DNA of 64,000 nt from Thermohalobaculum sp039180675 (GCA_039180675.1 JBCDDC010000012.1:62001-126000); one strand, 5' to 3'; numbered from the stretch's first letter, positions 16,837 to 25,423 are shown. The notes: generated by a model not told the origin, from the sequence alone. Translations and numbers: made by a program.

Positions 16837-17808
16837 ATGCGGCGGCCAGGCAGAGGCATCGAGATCTTCTCCATGTCGGCGCTGGATATCCTGGCGATGG
16901 CCACGGGCGCGTTTGTTGTCATGGTGACCCTCATGCTGCCCTATTACCAGCGCGTCCTGGATGCGCAGGCGCAGACCGAGGAGGTGCGCGAGGCGGAACA
17001 GGTCATGTTGGCCGAGAAGGCCGATCTCGAGGAAGACACGGCCGCAGTCAATGTCGCCGCCGGGCAGATCGAGTCGGACTTCGAAGCGGCGGCTGCCAAG
17101 AAAGCCTCGCTTGAGGAGCAGATTGCCGAGATCCAGAAGCGCATCGGCCAGCTTCAGGGCGCGGCGCGCCAGTCACGGCGAACCCAGTCGCGGCCGAGCA
17201 ATCTGCAGAGCACTGTCGTCGACAAGCTCGACGTGGTGTTCGTGATCGACACGACCCGCAGCATGATCCCGGCGCTGCAGGATCTCTCGCGCTCGCTCCG
17301 CGGGATCGTTCGGGTTTTGCAGCGCTTGGTGCCGTCAGTCCGGGTAGGGGTTGCCGCGTACACGGATGCCGATACTGGCTTCAATCCCGTCCGTGCCTTG
17401 CCGCTGACCGATACCGGCAGCAGCCTGCCGCGTGTTCTGGGATTTGTGCGCTCTCTTGGCCCGCCACCGAGGGGGAGCCGGACGCTGGAGGAGGATGTCG
17501 AGCTGGGCCTCAGCCGTGCGTTGTCGATGAATTGGCGCCGTGATGCGCAGCGCGTGATCGTGGTGATCGGCGATGCGGAAGCGCATCGCAGGGACCGCGG
17601 CCGTGCATTCGCGCTTGCATCGCGCTTTCAGGCATCGACCCCGAAAAGCGCGGTTTCGACCCTGTTTGTCTCTACACCGTCCTCTCGCCGTGCGGGCAAC
17701 CGGGCGCGGCCCTTCTTTCGCAGCCTTGCCGGAGCCGGGGGCGGCAAATTCAACGATCATACGGGACAGATGTTCGAGAGCGTTATCCTCGCCGTCCTCG
17801 TGAACTAG
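16837..17808 (+). CDS. Membrane-anchored VWA protein with coiled coil (second)
   Basis: 323 residues, same plan as the first VWA protein but diverged in sequence: N-terminal helix with SALDILAMATGAFVVMVTL and Asp17 in the matching place, a coiled coil at about 45-105 (EVREAEQVMLAEKADLEED, IAEIQKRIGQLQG), then VWA with MIDAS D138-T-T-R-S142 (VFVIDTTRSM), a DADTGF acidic loop, and VVIGDAEAHRRD. Last gene of the operon; a hairpin-poor gap follows. Having two different anchor proteins is consistent with a hetero-dimeric B subunit. Confidence 0.85.
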   Translation: MRRPGRGIEIFSMSALDILAMATGAFVVMVTLMLPYYQRVLDAQAQTEEVREAEQVMLAEKADLEEDTAAVNVAAGQIESDFEAAAAKKASLEEQIAEIQKRIGQLQGAARQSRRTQSRPSNLQSTVVDKLDVVFVIDTTRSMIPALQDLSRSLRGIVRVLQRLVPSVRVGVAAYTDADTGFNPVRALPLTDTGSSLPRVLGFVRSLGPPPRGSRTLEEDVELGLSRALSMNWRRDAQRVIVVIGDAEAHRRDRGRAFALASRFQASTPKSAVSTLFVSTPSSRRAGNRARPFFRSLAGAGGGKFNDHTGQMFESVILAVLVN

Positions 17809-17923
17809 GGCTTGCGCAAGAGGTTCAACCGGTGAAAGACCGGAAATTGCTGATGCTCTAACGTAAGAACCTATGCGAACGATCGGGACCCCGATCACTA
17901 TCCGAATTAGAAGGAGGAACCGC

Positions 17924-18928
17924 ATGCGGATGAACCGGCGCGTAATCCTGTCGAGCCGCCCGAAAGGCGTGCCGCAGGCCGAGCACTACACGGTCGACGA
18001 GGTGCCCGCCGAGACGCCGGGCGATGGCCAATTCCTTGTCGACACGAAGTTCTGGTCGGTCGATCCCGCGATGCGGGGATGGGCAAACGATGCGCCGAAC
18101 TATCTGCCTCCGGTCGCCCTTGGCACGTCGATGCGCGCTTTCGCCGTCGGTGAAGTGGTGGAGAGCCATCACCCGGATTACGCAGTCGGAGAGGCCGTGT
18201 CGGGGATGTTCGGCTGGCAGCGATTTGCGGTTTCGGATGGATCGGATGTGGACCGCAAGGTTCTTGAGCACGATCTGTCCCCCTCTCTGGCCCTCGGCAT
18301 CCTTGGGCTCAATGGTGTGACGGCCTATTTCGGGCTGACCGAGGTCTGCCAGCCGAAAGCCGGCGAGACGGTGGTCGTCTCGACCGCCGCGGGTGCGGTC
18401 GGATCAGCGGTCGGCCAGATCGCCAAGATCCTGGGGTGCCGGACGGTAGGGATCACCAGCTCGGCGGAGAAAGCGCGGCTCTGCACCGAAGAGTTCGGCT
18501 ATGACGCCGTGATCCGCTATCGCGATCAGGACGTTGCGGCAGCGCTGGCCGAGGCCTGCCCCGACGGCGTCGATTGCTATTTCGATAACACCTGTGGTCC
18601 GATCTCGGACGCGGTTTTCACCAAACTCGCGCTCGGGGCGCGGATCTGTATCTGCGGCACCGCGGCGCTGACGGATTGGGACCCGATCCCTCAAGGTCCT
18701 CGCGTGCACCGCCAGCTCATGGTCGCGCGGGCGCGGATGCAGGGTTTCCTCGTGCTCGACTACAAGGCGCGGTATGGCGAGGCGGTCGCGAAACTCGCCG
18801 ATTGGGTGCGTGCCGGGGACCTTTCCGTCAGCGAGCATATTCTGGAGGGAGCGGAAGCGGCTCCCGGTGCCATAGCGATGCTCTATGAAGGCCGGAATGA
18901 AGGTAAGCTTCTAATCCGGGTCGATTGA
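17924..18928 (+). CDS. NADP-dependent medium-chain reductase (CurA / LTB4 dehydrogenase type)
   Basis: 334 residues from ATG 17924, set by AGGAGG at 17912-17917; the ATG at 17873 lacks such a site. Zinc-free MDR family: N-terminal NRRVILSSRPKGVPQAEHY, nucleotide site AAGAVGSAVGQIAKILGCR, GITSSAEKARLC, and CYFDNTCGPISDAV. Family members reduce the C=C bond of enones such as curcumin or prostaglandin-type alkenals with NADPH. Monocistronic. The substrate cannot be read from sequence. Confidence 0.88.
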   Translation: MRMNRRVILSSRPKGVPQAEHYTVDEVPAETPGDGQFLVDTKFWSVDPAMRGWANDAPNYLPPVALGTSMRAFAVGEVVESHHPDYAVGEAVSGMFGWQRFAVSDGSDVDRKVLEHDLSPSLALGILGLNGVTAYFGLTEVCQPKAGETVVVSTAAGAVGSAVGQIAKILGCRTVGITSSAEKARLCTEEFGYDAVIRYRDQDVAAALAEACPDGVDCYFDNTCGPISDAVFTKLALGARICICGTAALTDWDPIPQGPRVHRQLMVARARMQGFLVLDYKARYGEAVAKLADWVRAGDLSVSEHILEGAEAAPGAIAMLYEGRNEGKLLIRVD

Positions 18929-19072
18929 GGACTCCAGTCGGCGGAGTCTCTCAAGGCCGCAAGTGTCTTTGCTCGGCGATGCGCATATCCTATGTTTCTG
19001 GGATGATCGTATGGATCTGCGGGCGACTGTCTTGGCAGATCTTTGCGGTGAAGCTCTGACAGAGAGGGCCCG

Positions 19073-19465
19073 ATGACCACGATCGAAGGTAAACCGTTGC
19101 CCGAGGATGCGCCCGACCCCGAGGCGCATGACATAACACCCGGCTGGGTCGGGCGGAACCGGTCTACGATCCTCCAGATGCGGAAGTTCGGCGGCGCGAT
19201 GATGGTGTTGGCGCCCCCGCCCGCGCGGCTCGCGCTCGCCGGCGCGATGGTCGCCGCAGACGCGCTGATCCTGGCAGATGATGTGAAGCGCCGACTGGAG
19301 GCGCCGAACGCCGGTGCGCTGCGTGGCGGCGCGCTCGTTCTCGAGGCCGCCACTCTCCTCGCTATGAGCCGATTCGCACCCGCACGACTCGCGGCCAATC
19401 TGGCTGGGATTGAAGCGGCGCGATCTGCGCTAATGCGGCTCAAACGTGCCGAGGCGCTCTCATAA
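19073..19465 (+). CDS. Small unknown protein with hydrophobic stretches
   Basis: 130 residues that I do not recognise. A polar N-terminus (about 1-38) is followed by Ala/Leu-rich stretches near 43-70 and 85-115 that could be amphipathic or membrane-associated helices; charged KRRLEA separates them. Codon use and the GAGAGGG ribosome site before ATG 19073 support a real gene. It lies between the reductase and the isochorismatase-fold gene on the same strand. Confidence 0.55.
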   Translation: MTTIEGKPLPEDAPDPEAHDITPGWVGRNRSTILQMRKFGGAMMVLAPPPARLALAGAMVAADALILADDVKRRLEAPNAGALRGGALVLEAATLLAMSRFAPARLAANLAGIEAARSALMRLKRAEALS

Positions 19466-19498
19466 CCTGAGTTACGGCTCCATGGCTCGGCTAAATCT

Positions 19499-20107
19499 AT
19501 GACCCTCGTCAACGCTAAAGTTCCTATACTAATCGCCAATCATTTTCAGAATGAGAACTGCCATCCGGACGGCAAGATCAAGGTCGGGATCAGTGTGGAG
19601 AGCGCGTGGCGAGATCTGCGGCTGGGGAATGCCCGAAAGCTTTTCAACGCCGCCCGTCGATCCGGGATCCAGATCGTCCATGTAAGATTGGCCGTGGATC
19701 CTGATTATCGCGGGGTAGACGTGAACACGCCGCTGATCGAGGAATGGGTGGAGCTCGGCGCCTGGCGGGAAGGGACCTGGGGTGTCGCGTTTCTGGAAGG
19801 GCTCGGTCCCGTCGATTATGAGTTGGTCATCACCCACACCCGGAACAGCGCTTTCCACGGCACCGATCTTCAGGATCGGTTGGCTGAGATGGGAGCCGAT
19901 CTTCTGATTTGTTGCGGGGTTTCTACAGCCTACACCGTCGAGGGTACGGTCCGGCACGCGACCGATATCGGCTACGAGGTCACGGTTGCCGCCGATGCTT
20001 GTTCGACGGCAACCGCGGCGCAGCATGAGGCTTCGCTCGCGGCGATGGAGAGGTTGGCGCGGATCTGCACGACCGATGAACTGATCGCCGAGTTCGCAAA
20101 ACGCTGA
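19499..20107 (+). CDS. Isochorismatase-fold protein lacking the catalytic triad
   Basis: 202 residues of the cysteine hydrolase (isochorismatase-like) fold: PILIANHFQNE, the TRNSAFHGTDL loop, GVSTAYTVEGTVRHA with the usual cis-peptide GVsT motif, and ATDIGYEVTVAADACST. By eye alignment the catalytic Asp is His15, the Lys is His113 and the nucleophilic Cys is Thr146. The neighbouring C138-C139 cannot take the normal nucleophile position. Either a non-catalytic relative or an enzyme with other chemistry. Converges with the ThDP enzyme gene 24 nt away. Confidence 0.8.
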   Translation: MTLVNAKVPILIANHFQNENCHPDGKIKVGISVESAWRDLRLGNARKLFNAARRSGIQIVHVRLAVDPDYRGVDVNTPLIEEWVELGAWREGTWGVAFLEGLGPVDYELVITHTRNSAFHGTDLQDRLAEMGADLLICCGVSTAYTVEGTVRHATDIGYEVTVAADACSTATAAQHEASLAAMERLARICTTDELIAEFAKR

Positions 20108-20131
20108 AGTTGAGCGCCCACCGAAGGTCAA

Positions 20132-21820
20132 TCAGCCGCCCCGGTGTTTGAAGCTGTCGCGGCGGAAGCTGTAGAGCGCGTCCGGATCGACCGCGACGTC
20201 GACCACGGCCGGGCCGTCGCAGGCGAGTGCCTCTTCGACGGCGCCGGCAACATCGGACAGCCGCTCCGCCTTGAAACCGTTCGCGCCATAGACCCGCGCT
20301 GCCTCGTCAAAGGGCGGGTTCGAGACATCCGCGCCGATGTAGCGGCCGCCGAAGAAGTCGCGCTGGTAGGCCTTCTCCGCCCCCCAGCACTGATTGTTGA
20401 GAACGATGGTGACCGTGTTGATCCCATGCTCGACCGCAGTGGATAGCTCAGGCAGGGTCATCCCGAAGCCGCCGTCTCCCATCAGGCTGACCACCGGGCG
20501 CTCCGGTATTGCTAGCTTGACCCCCAGCCCGCAGGCGAATGAGAAACCGACAAGGCCGAAATCGAGCGGCGTAAAAAGGCTCTTCGGTGTCCAGTAGTTC
20601 ATCGCATCTGTCGCCTGCAGGCAGAGCGTCCCGGCGTCGAGGGTAAGGGCTGCATCTTTGGGCAGGATCTGCCTCAGAACCTTGAAAAGGCCCGAAGGCT
20701 GGGTAGGGTGCGTCTCGACCGCTTCGGCATCGCGTCGTGCCAGGAAATCCGACCGCTCGGCCCTGAAACGATCCGTCCAGGCGCTGATATCGGTCTTTGC
20801 CTTGATCTTCGCGATTGCGTCGGTCAGGGCACGCGCGGTCGTCGGTGCATCGGCCCAGATCCCGATTTCGATCGGGAAGAACCGGCCAATCGCGGTCGGC
20901 TCCAGCTCCACATGGACGATCTTCGCGTCCTGATTGATGTTGTCGTATGAATAGAAGGTCGAGTTGAAGCCCAGCCTCGTACCGAGCGCGAGGATCACGT
21001 CGGCTTCTCTCACCAGGCGAGACGCAACCGGATTGCCGCGCGGACCCATCTGTCCGGCATTGAGAGGATGACCGAACGGGATCGCATCGCCATGCCCTGG
21101 CGAGGTGACGATCGGGCAGTTCAGCGCCTCTGCCAGTCCAATCGCCGCGTCGTGTCCCGAGGTATTCTTGATCCCCCCACCCGCTATGATCACCGGTTGC
21201 AACGCGTCCGCGAGCAGGGAGGCCGCTGCGCTCAGTTCATCCTTTGCCGGTGCGGGCAACCCATAGCCACGATAGCTCGACGGCGGCAGCAGGGGGCCAA
21301 ACTCGGCCTGATCCGCGAGCACATCCCGGGGCAGGTTGAGCTGCACCGGCCCGCGCCGCGGGCTCATCGACGTGCGGAAAGCTTCGCGGACCAGTTCCGG
21401 GACTCTGTCCGCCGATGGCACCGTCCAGGTTTTCTTGGTGACAGGCGTGAAGAGCGACTGCTGATCGACTTCCTGGAAGGCGTCGCGATAGACGTGACCC
21501 GATGATAGGGCGCCCGCGATCGAGATGACCGGGGAGAAGGCAGCCTTCGCCTGCGCAAGCCCCGTGACAAGGTTGGTCGCGCCCGGCCCGTTCTGTCCGG
21601 CGAGGATAACCCCGGCCCGGCTGGACGCGCGCGCGAACCCGTCTGCCATATGCGTGCCGGTTCGCTCATCGCGCACGCCGATGAAACGGATATCGGAGGC
21701 ATCGTAGAGCGCGTCGAACATCTCCATCGTGGCTGACCCGATCAGGCCGAAGACATATGAGGTGCCTTCGGCGCGGAGGGCCTCGACCGCGGCTTGCCCG
21801 CCCGTCATGCGTCTGGTCAT
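20132..21820 (-). CDS. ThDP-dependent enzyme, acetolactate synthase / Xsc-like
   Basis: 562 residues with three ThDP-fold domains. The activating Glu is in RDERTGTHMADGFARA (about residue 50); QNGPGATNLV; the diphosphate/Mg motif GDGGFGM with NN about 27 residues later, followed by CWGAEKAYQRDFF. The WGAEK segment is shared with the sulfoacetaldehyde acetyltransferase encoded at 35650, suggesting a relative of Xsc rather than a biosynthetic acetolactate synthase; no small regulatory subunit is present. Third gene of a leftward operon with the hydrolase (ATGA overlap) and flavin oxidoreductase. Substrate unknown. Confidence 0.82.
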   Translation of the reverse strand: MTRRMTGGQAAVEALRAEGTSYVFGLIGSATMEMFDALYDASDIRFIGVRDERTGTHMADGFARASSRAGVILAGQNGPGATNLVTGLAQAKAAFSPVISIAGALSSGHVYRDAFQEVDQQSLFTPVTKKTWTVPSADRVPELVREAFRTSMSPRRGPVQLNLPRDVLADQAEFGPLLPPSSYRGYGLPAPAKDELSAAASLLADALQPVIIAGGGIKNTSGHDAAIGLAEALNCPIVTSPGHGDAIPFGHPLNAGQMGPRGNPVASRLVREADVILALGTRLGFNSTFYSYDNINQDAKIVHVELEPTAIGRFFPIEIGIWADAPTTARALTDAIAKIKAKTDISAWTDRFRAERSDFLARRDAEAVETHPTQPSGLFKVLRQILPKDAALTLDAGTLCLQATDAMNYWTPKSLFTPLDFGLVGFSFACGLGVKLAIPERPVVSLMGDGGFGMTLPELSTAVEHGINTVTIVLNNQCWGAEKAYQRDFFGGRYIGADVSNPPFDEAARVYGANGFKAERLSDVAGAVEEALACDGPAVVDVAVDPDALYSFRRDSFKHRGG

Positions 21821-22614
21821 TCGGCGGTCCTCTCGAGAAAGCCAAGGGTCGGTGTCGTGAACGCGTAAGGGTCCTCAAGCAGGCCGAGGTGCTTCAGCCG
21901 GGGGACGATGTGCAGAGACGCGCCATCGATTTCCGCTGCAATCGCGCGGCTCATGTCCGGCGTGCTGCCGCTGTCGTTCTCGCATGTCATCACGAGGCTG
22001 GGTGCCGAAATCTGTGGCTGGGGCTGGATCAGCTCGCGGACGCCATGCGCCAGAACCCAAGCGGCCTGTGCGTAGCTCTCGGGGTCGGCTTGCGCGCGCC
22101 ATGTCCGCACGGTTTCGAGCCAGGCAGGGTGCGCCGCGCGGAACTCCGGCGTGAACCAGCGCTCCAGCGCGCTTTCCATCGTCGCCATGCGTCCCTCGTC
22201 GCGGACCTTGGCCGCGCGTTCCTCGACCAGCTTTTGCGCCTCTGCTCCACGGTCATGGGGTGAGTTCAGGATGATCAGGGAAGAAACCCGATCCGGGTGG
22301 TCGGTTGCAAAGCGCCTGTTGATCATGCCGCCGATGGAGAAGCCGATCAGAGCCGCTCTTGCGATTCCGAGTTCGTCGAGCAGCCGCAGCAACTGATCCG
22401 AGAATGAGCTTAGTGAGATTGTGCCGGAGGCCGGCTTGCTGTCTCCATGGCCGAGCAGATCATAAGCTAGGACCCGGTAAGGTCTCGCGAGCGTCTCCAG
22501 ATGCGGACCCCACAACCCGCGGCTAAGACCAAGACCATGGATAAGGACGACAACGGGGGCCTCTTCGGGCCCGTGCACCTCGTATGCCGTCCCCTCGGTG
22601 GTCGTCTTCAACAC
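21817..22614 (-). CDS. Alpha/beta-fold hydrolase
   Basis: 265 residues, GTG start 20 nt after the flavoprotein stop. Oxyanion motif HGLGLSRGLW (about 26-35), nucleophile elbow GFSIGG (about 94), acid in TCENDSGSTPD and His in RLKHLGLLEDP. Resembles 3-oxoadipate enol-lactonase or carboxylesterase-type enzymes. In this operon it would act on a product of the flavin monooxygenase before or after ThDP cleavage. No signal peptide. Confidence 0.88.
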   Translation of the reverse strand: MLKTTTEGTAYEVHGPEEAPVVVLIHGLGLSRGLWGPHLETLARPYRVLAYDLLGHGDSKPASGTISLSSFSDQLLRLLDELGIARAALIGFSIGGMINRRFATDHPDRVSSLIILNSPHDRGAEAQKLVEERAAKVRDEGRMATMESALERWFTPEFRAAHPAWLETVRTWRAQADPESYAQAAWVLAHGVRELIQPQPQISAPSLVMTCENDSGSTPDMSRAIAAEIDGASLHIVPRLKHLGLLEDPYAFTTPTLGFLERTAE

Positions 22615-22634
22615 TTGCGCGGGACCCGGCGCCG

Positions 22635-23693
22635 CTATTGGGCCGCTAGGGCCACTTCGTCGTCGAAGGCCGGTATTACCTCGTCGATGAAGAGTTTGAG
22701 GGAGCGCTTCTGCGCCGCCATGTCCATGCCCATCGACGCGTAATAGATGAAGGCGTCGACGCCGAGATCCCGGTATTGCCGCAGCTTTCCGACAACCGTT
22801 TCCGGCGATCCGAACATGAGGTTTTCCTCCAGCATCGCGGGATCGACCCGCGCGTTGCCGTCCAGCTCTTGCAAGGGAACCTTGTCCGCGAAACCGTTGC
22901 GCACATCACCTTTCTTCATCATGAGGTTTCCGAACTGGCCGAGCACGCCGCGGATCGCATCGAGCGCACAGATGCGGTCGTGTTCGTCCTCATAGACCGC
23001 CGCGTGACGCATCATGGCGAACTTGCCAGTGAAGGCACCGCCCGCCTTATCGACCGCTTCGTCGAGCTGCGCCTTATATTTCTCGGCCTCCGAGAACGGC
23101 AGGGTGAGCGGCCAGCTCATCACGTTGCAGTTGTTCGCCACCGCGTAGTCAAAGGTGATCGGAGAGCGGGCAGCGACCCAGAAGGGCACCTCGCTTTGCT
23201 GGGGTTTCGGGCAGCAGGTGGAGGACGGGAACTGCCAGTAAGTGCCCTCATGCTCCACATCGCCCGTCCAAAGCTGGCGGATCAGGGGCAGCATCTCCTG
23301 CATGTAGCGCCAACCATCCTTCTGATCGAGGCCCGGTTTCATCCGGTCGAACTCCCGCTGATAGGCACCCGAGCCAAGGCCGAAATCGAGCCGCCCACCA
23401 GAGATCAGATCGACCATTGCCGCCTCTCCCGCGATATTGATCGGGTGCCAATAGGCGGCATTTGCTACCCCTGACCCGAGGCGGATCCGCTCCGTCGCGC
23501 CCGCCCACCAGGTCAAGATCTGGAATGGGTTTGGCGCGATCGTCATCTCAAGCGCGTGGTGTTCGGCGGCCCATGCCGTCTCGAAGCCCGCCTCATCCGC
23601 CATGCGCACCATGTCGATGGTGTGATCCCGCACGGCCTTCATGCAGGTCTGATCGTCCATGCGTTCGAGATTGACGGCGATGTGGAACTTCAT
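22635..23693 (-). CDS. LLM-class flavin-dependent oxidoreductase
   Basis: 352 residues of the luciferase-like TIM-barrel monooxygenase family: the AWAAEHH motif near 41-47, GSGVANAAYWHPINIAGEAA, DLISGGRLDFGLGSGAY, and the C-terminal FGSPETVVGKLRQY. Such enzymes use reduced FMN from a separate reductase, which is not encoded nearby. First gene of the leftward operon and divergent from a LysR regulator 128 nt away, so presumably induced by the pathway substrate. Confidence 0.9.
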   Translation of the reverse strand: MKFHIAVNLERMDDQTCMKAVRDHTIDMVRMADEAGFETAWAAEHHALEMTIAPNPFQILTWWAGATERIRLGSGVANAAYWHPINIAGEAAMVDLISGGRLDFGLGSGAYQREFDRMKPGLDQKDGWRYMQEMLPLIRQLWTGDVEHEGTYWQFPSSTCCPKPQQSEVPFWVAARSPITFDYAVANNCNVMSWPLTLPFSEAEKYKAQLDEAVDKAGGAFTGKFAMMRHAAVYEDEHDRICALDAIRGVLGQFGNLMMKKGDVRNGFADKVPLQELDGNARVDPAMLEENLMFGSPETVVGKLRQYRDLGVDAFIYYASMGMDMAAQKRSLKLFIDEVIPAFDDEVALAAQ

Positions 23694-23793
23694 AGCGGGT
23701 CTCCTCTTGCGCTTCGGTTGGATGGCGAGAAGTCTTGCGAAAGCAGGCTATGGCGTGATGAGAGTTTGTAAAAACAAATAATTCTGCATAATA

Positions 23794-23812
23794 AATTCGA
23801 TGAAATCGAATT
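23794..23812. promoter_or_regulatory. LysR-type operator palindrome
   Basis: AATTCGAT and ATCGAATT flank a GAA spacer as a perfect inverted repeat in an AT-rich promoter gap. The inner TTCGA-N5-TCGAA fits the LysR T-N11-A rule. It lies 10 nt before the lysR start and 101 nt upstream of the flavoprotein start, so it can serve both autoregulation and activation. Confidence 0.6.
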
Positions 23813-23821
23813 GTTGGTGAG

Positions 23822-24667
23822 ATGAACCTGAACGCCCTGCAGACCTTTCTGACGATTATCGAGGCGGGCAGCCTTGTCCGTGCATCAGAGCGGCTGAACG
23901 TCACCCAATCGACGGTGACCGCGCGGCTCAAATCGCTGGAGGACGAACTGGGCCAGAGCCTGATGAACCGCCACAAATCCGGGATAAGCCTGACCGGATC
24001 GGGCGAGCGGCTTCGGCGCTATGCCGAGACGATGGTCGAGCTCTGGCGGCAGGCGCGGCAGGAGACGGCCCTGCCGACCTCCATCCAATCCGTCTGCAAT
24101 ATTGGCTGCCATGCCGACCTGTGGACAGGTATGGCCCGGGTGCTCTTCGACCGGATCAGGCAGACGCAACCGGCGGTCGGTCTCTCAGTCTGGCATGGCG
24201 GGCAGAATGAGCTTTCATCCTGGCTGAACAGCGGGTTGGCGGATGTTGTGCTGACATACTGGCCCGCGACGCAGCCAAGGCAGACGGCGCTGGCGCTCAC
24301 GCCCGATCAGTTGATCCTCGTCTCGACCAGCCCGGATGCGCCGCTCAAATTCGACCCGGGCTACTTCTTCGTCGAGGCCGGGCAGGAGTTTGGCCGCGAG
24401 CACGCCGCCGCCTATTCCGATGCGGGGACAGCGAAAATCAGTTTCGGCTCGGCGACCCTCGGGGTCGAGCATATCCTGACCCATGGAGGCTCCGCCTATC
24501 TGCCGAAGCGCATCGCGCAGCCATTGATCGACACTGGCGCGTTGTACCGCCTCACCGAGGCGCCGGAGTTCGAGCGGCCGGCCTATCTGCTCTACAACGA
24601 CACCGCTGTGAGCGAGTGGCCTTGGTTTGAGGAGGCGATAAGCACGATCGTCGCCCAGGGGCGTTAG
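23822..24667 (+). CDS. LysR-family transcriptional regulator
   Basis: 281 residues. Winged helix-turn-helix at 1-60 (MNLNALQTFLTIIEAGSLV, ASERLNVTQSTVTARLKSLE), then a substrate-binding domain that opens NIGCHADLWTGMA. Slightly shorter than the family's usual 295-310 residues. Divergent from the flavoprotein/hydrolase/ThDP operon and next to a perfect operator palindrome, so it most likely controls that operon with a pathway intermediate as effector. Confidence 0.92.
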   Translation: MNLNALQTFLTIIEAGSLVRASERLNVTQSTVTARLKSLEDELGQSLMNRHKSGISLTGSGERLRRYAETMVELWRQARQETALPTSIQSVCNIGCHADLWTGMARVLFDRIRQTQPAVGLSVWHGGQNELSSWLNSGLADVVLTYWPATQPRQTALALTPDQLILVSTSPDAPLKFDPGYFFVEAGQEFGREHAAAYSDAGTAKISFGSATLGVEHILTHGGSAYLPKRIAQPLIDTGALYRLTEAPEFERPAYLLYNDTAVSEWPWFEEAISTIVAQGR

Positions 24668-24735
24668 CCAAGCACGGTCTTTGGGACCGGGTCGTTATAG
24701 CTACATGAGTGGAAAGCGCTCTGGCATCCTGCGGC

Positions 24736-25374
24736 TTACTTTGAAATTTCACCTTGGCGCGCACCCGCAAAGTAGGCGCGCGTTGCGTTCGCTATGTTTT
24801 CTCGGATCGCGTCGCGCTTGCTGTCGAGCATCTTCGGCTTGCCGATCAGCAGGCTAGCAAATCCGTGCACCATCGCCCAGAGTGGGGCGCCGAACTTGTG
24901 GGGGTCGAGATGACCAAGCCCCTGTTTTTCCATGATCTCCGTGAGTGAATCGATGAAGCCGGTATAGGCGGCCTCACTCGTCTGCTTGGCAATGTCGAAG
25001 CGGTCATGTGTCCTTGCGGCCCCCCACATGAGGTGGAAGAGTTCCGGGTTTTCTGCACCGAATTCTGTGTAAGAGCACCCACCGGCGATCAGGCTGTCGA
25101 TCGAGCCGTGCGGATGCTTGGCGAAGGCCGCCTGCTTGCGCTCGTTCAACTCGCGAAATCCTTCGGCTGCGACATGGGCCAACAGCTCGTCGCGGTCCTT
25201 AAAGTGGCGGTATGGGGCGCCGCTGGAGACATTGGCCGCACGGGCTGCATCGGCAACGCTCAGGTCCTCGACGCGCTTCTCCTTGATCAGGTCGAGCGTC
25301 GCCGCGATTAACGCAGCCTTCAGATCGCCATGGTGATAGCGCCCAGCGCGCTTCTCGTCCGCCTTGGTCTCCAT
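24736..25374 (-). CDS. TetR-family regulator
   Basis: 212 residues. DNA-binding domain about 10-58 (RYHHGDLKAALIAATLDLI, VADAARAANVSSGAPYRHF), C-terminal ligand domain with FHLMWGAA and WAMVHGFASLL (WHG-type). Divergent from an RND pump; the 141-nt gap contains two palindromes overlapping a promoter. Presumed repressor of the pump and of itself. Confidence 0.92.
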   Translation of the reverse strand: METKADEKRAGRYHHGDLKAALIAATLDLIKEKRVEDLSVADAARAANVSSGAPYRHFKDRDELLAHVAAEGFRELNERKQAAFAKHPHGSIDSLIAGGCSYTEFGAENPELFHLMWGAARTHDRFDIAKQTSEAAYTGFIDSLTEIMEKQGLGHLDPHKFGAPLWAMVHGFASLLIGKPKMLDSKRDAIRENIANATRAYFAGARQGEISK

Positions 25375-25423
25375 CCGTGTCTTTTACCTTTCTCGCCTGC
25401 CTGCGCAAATGATCTGCAAAAAA

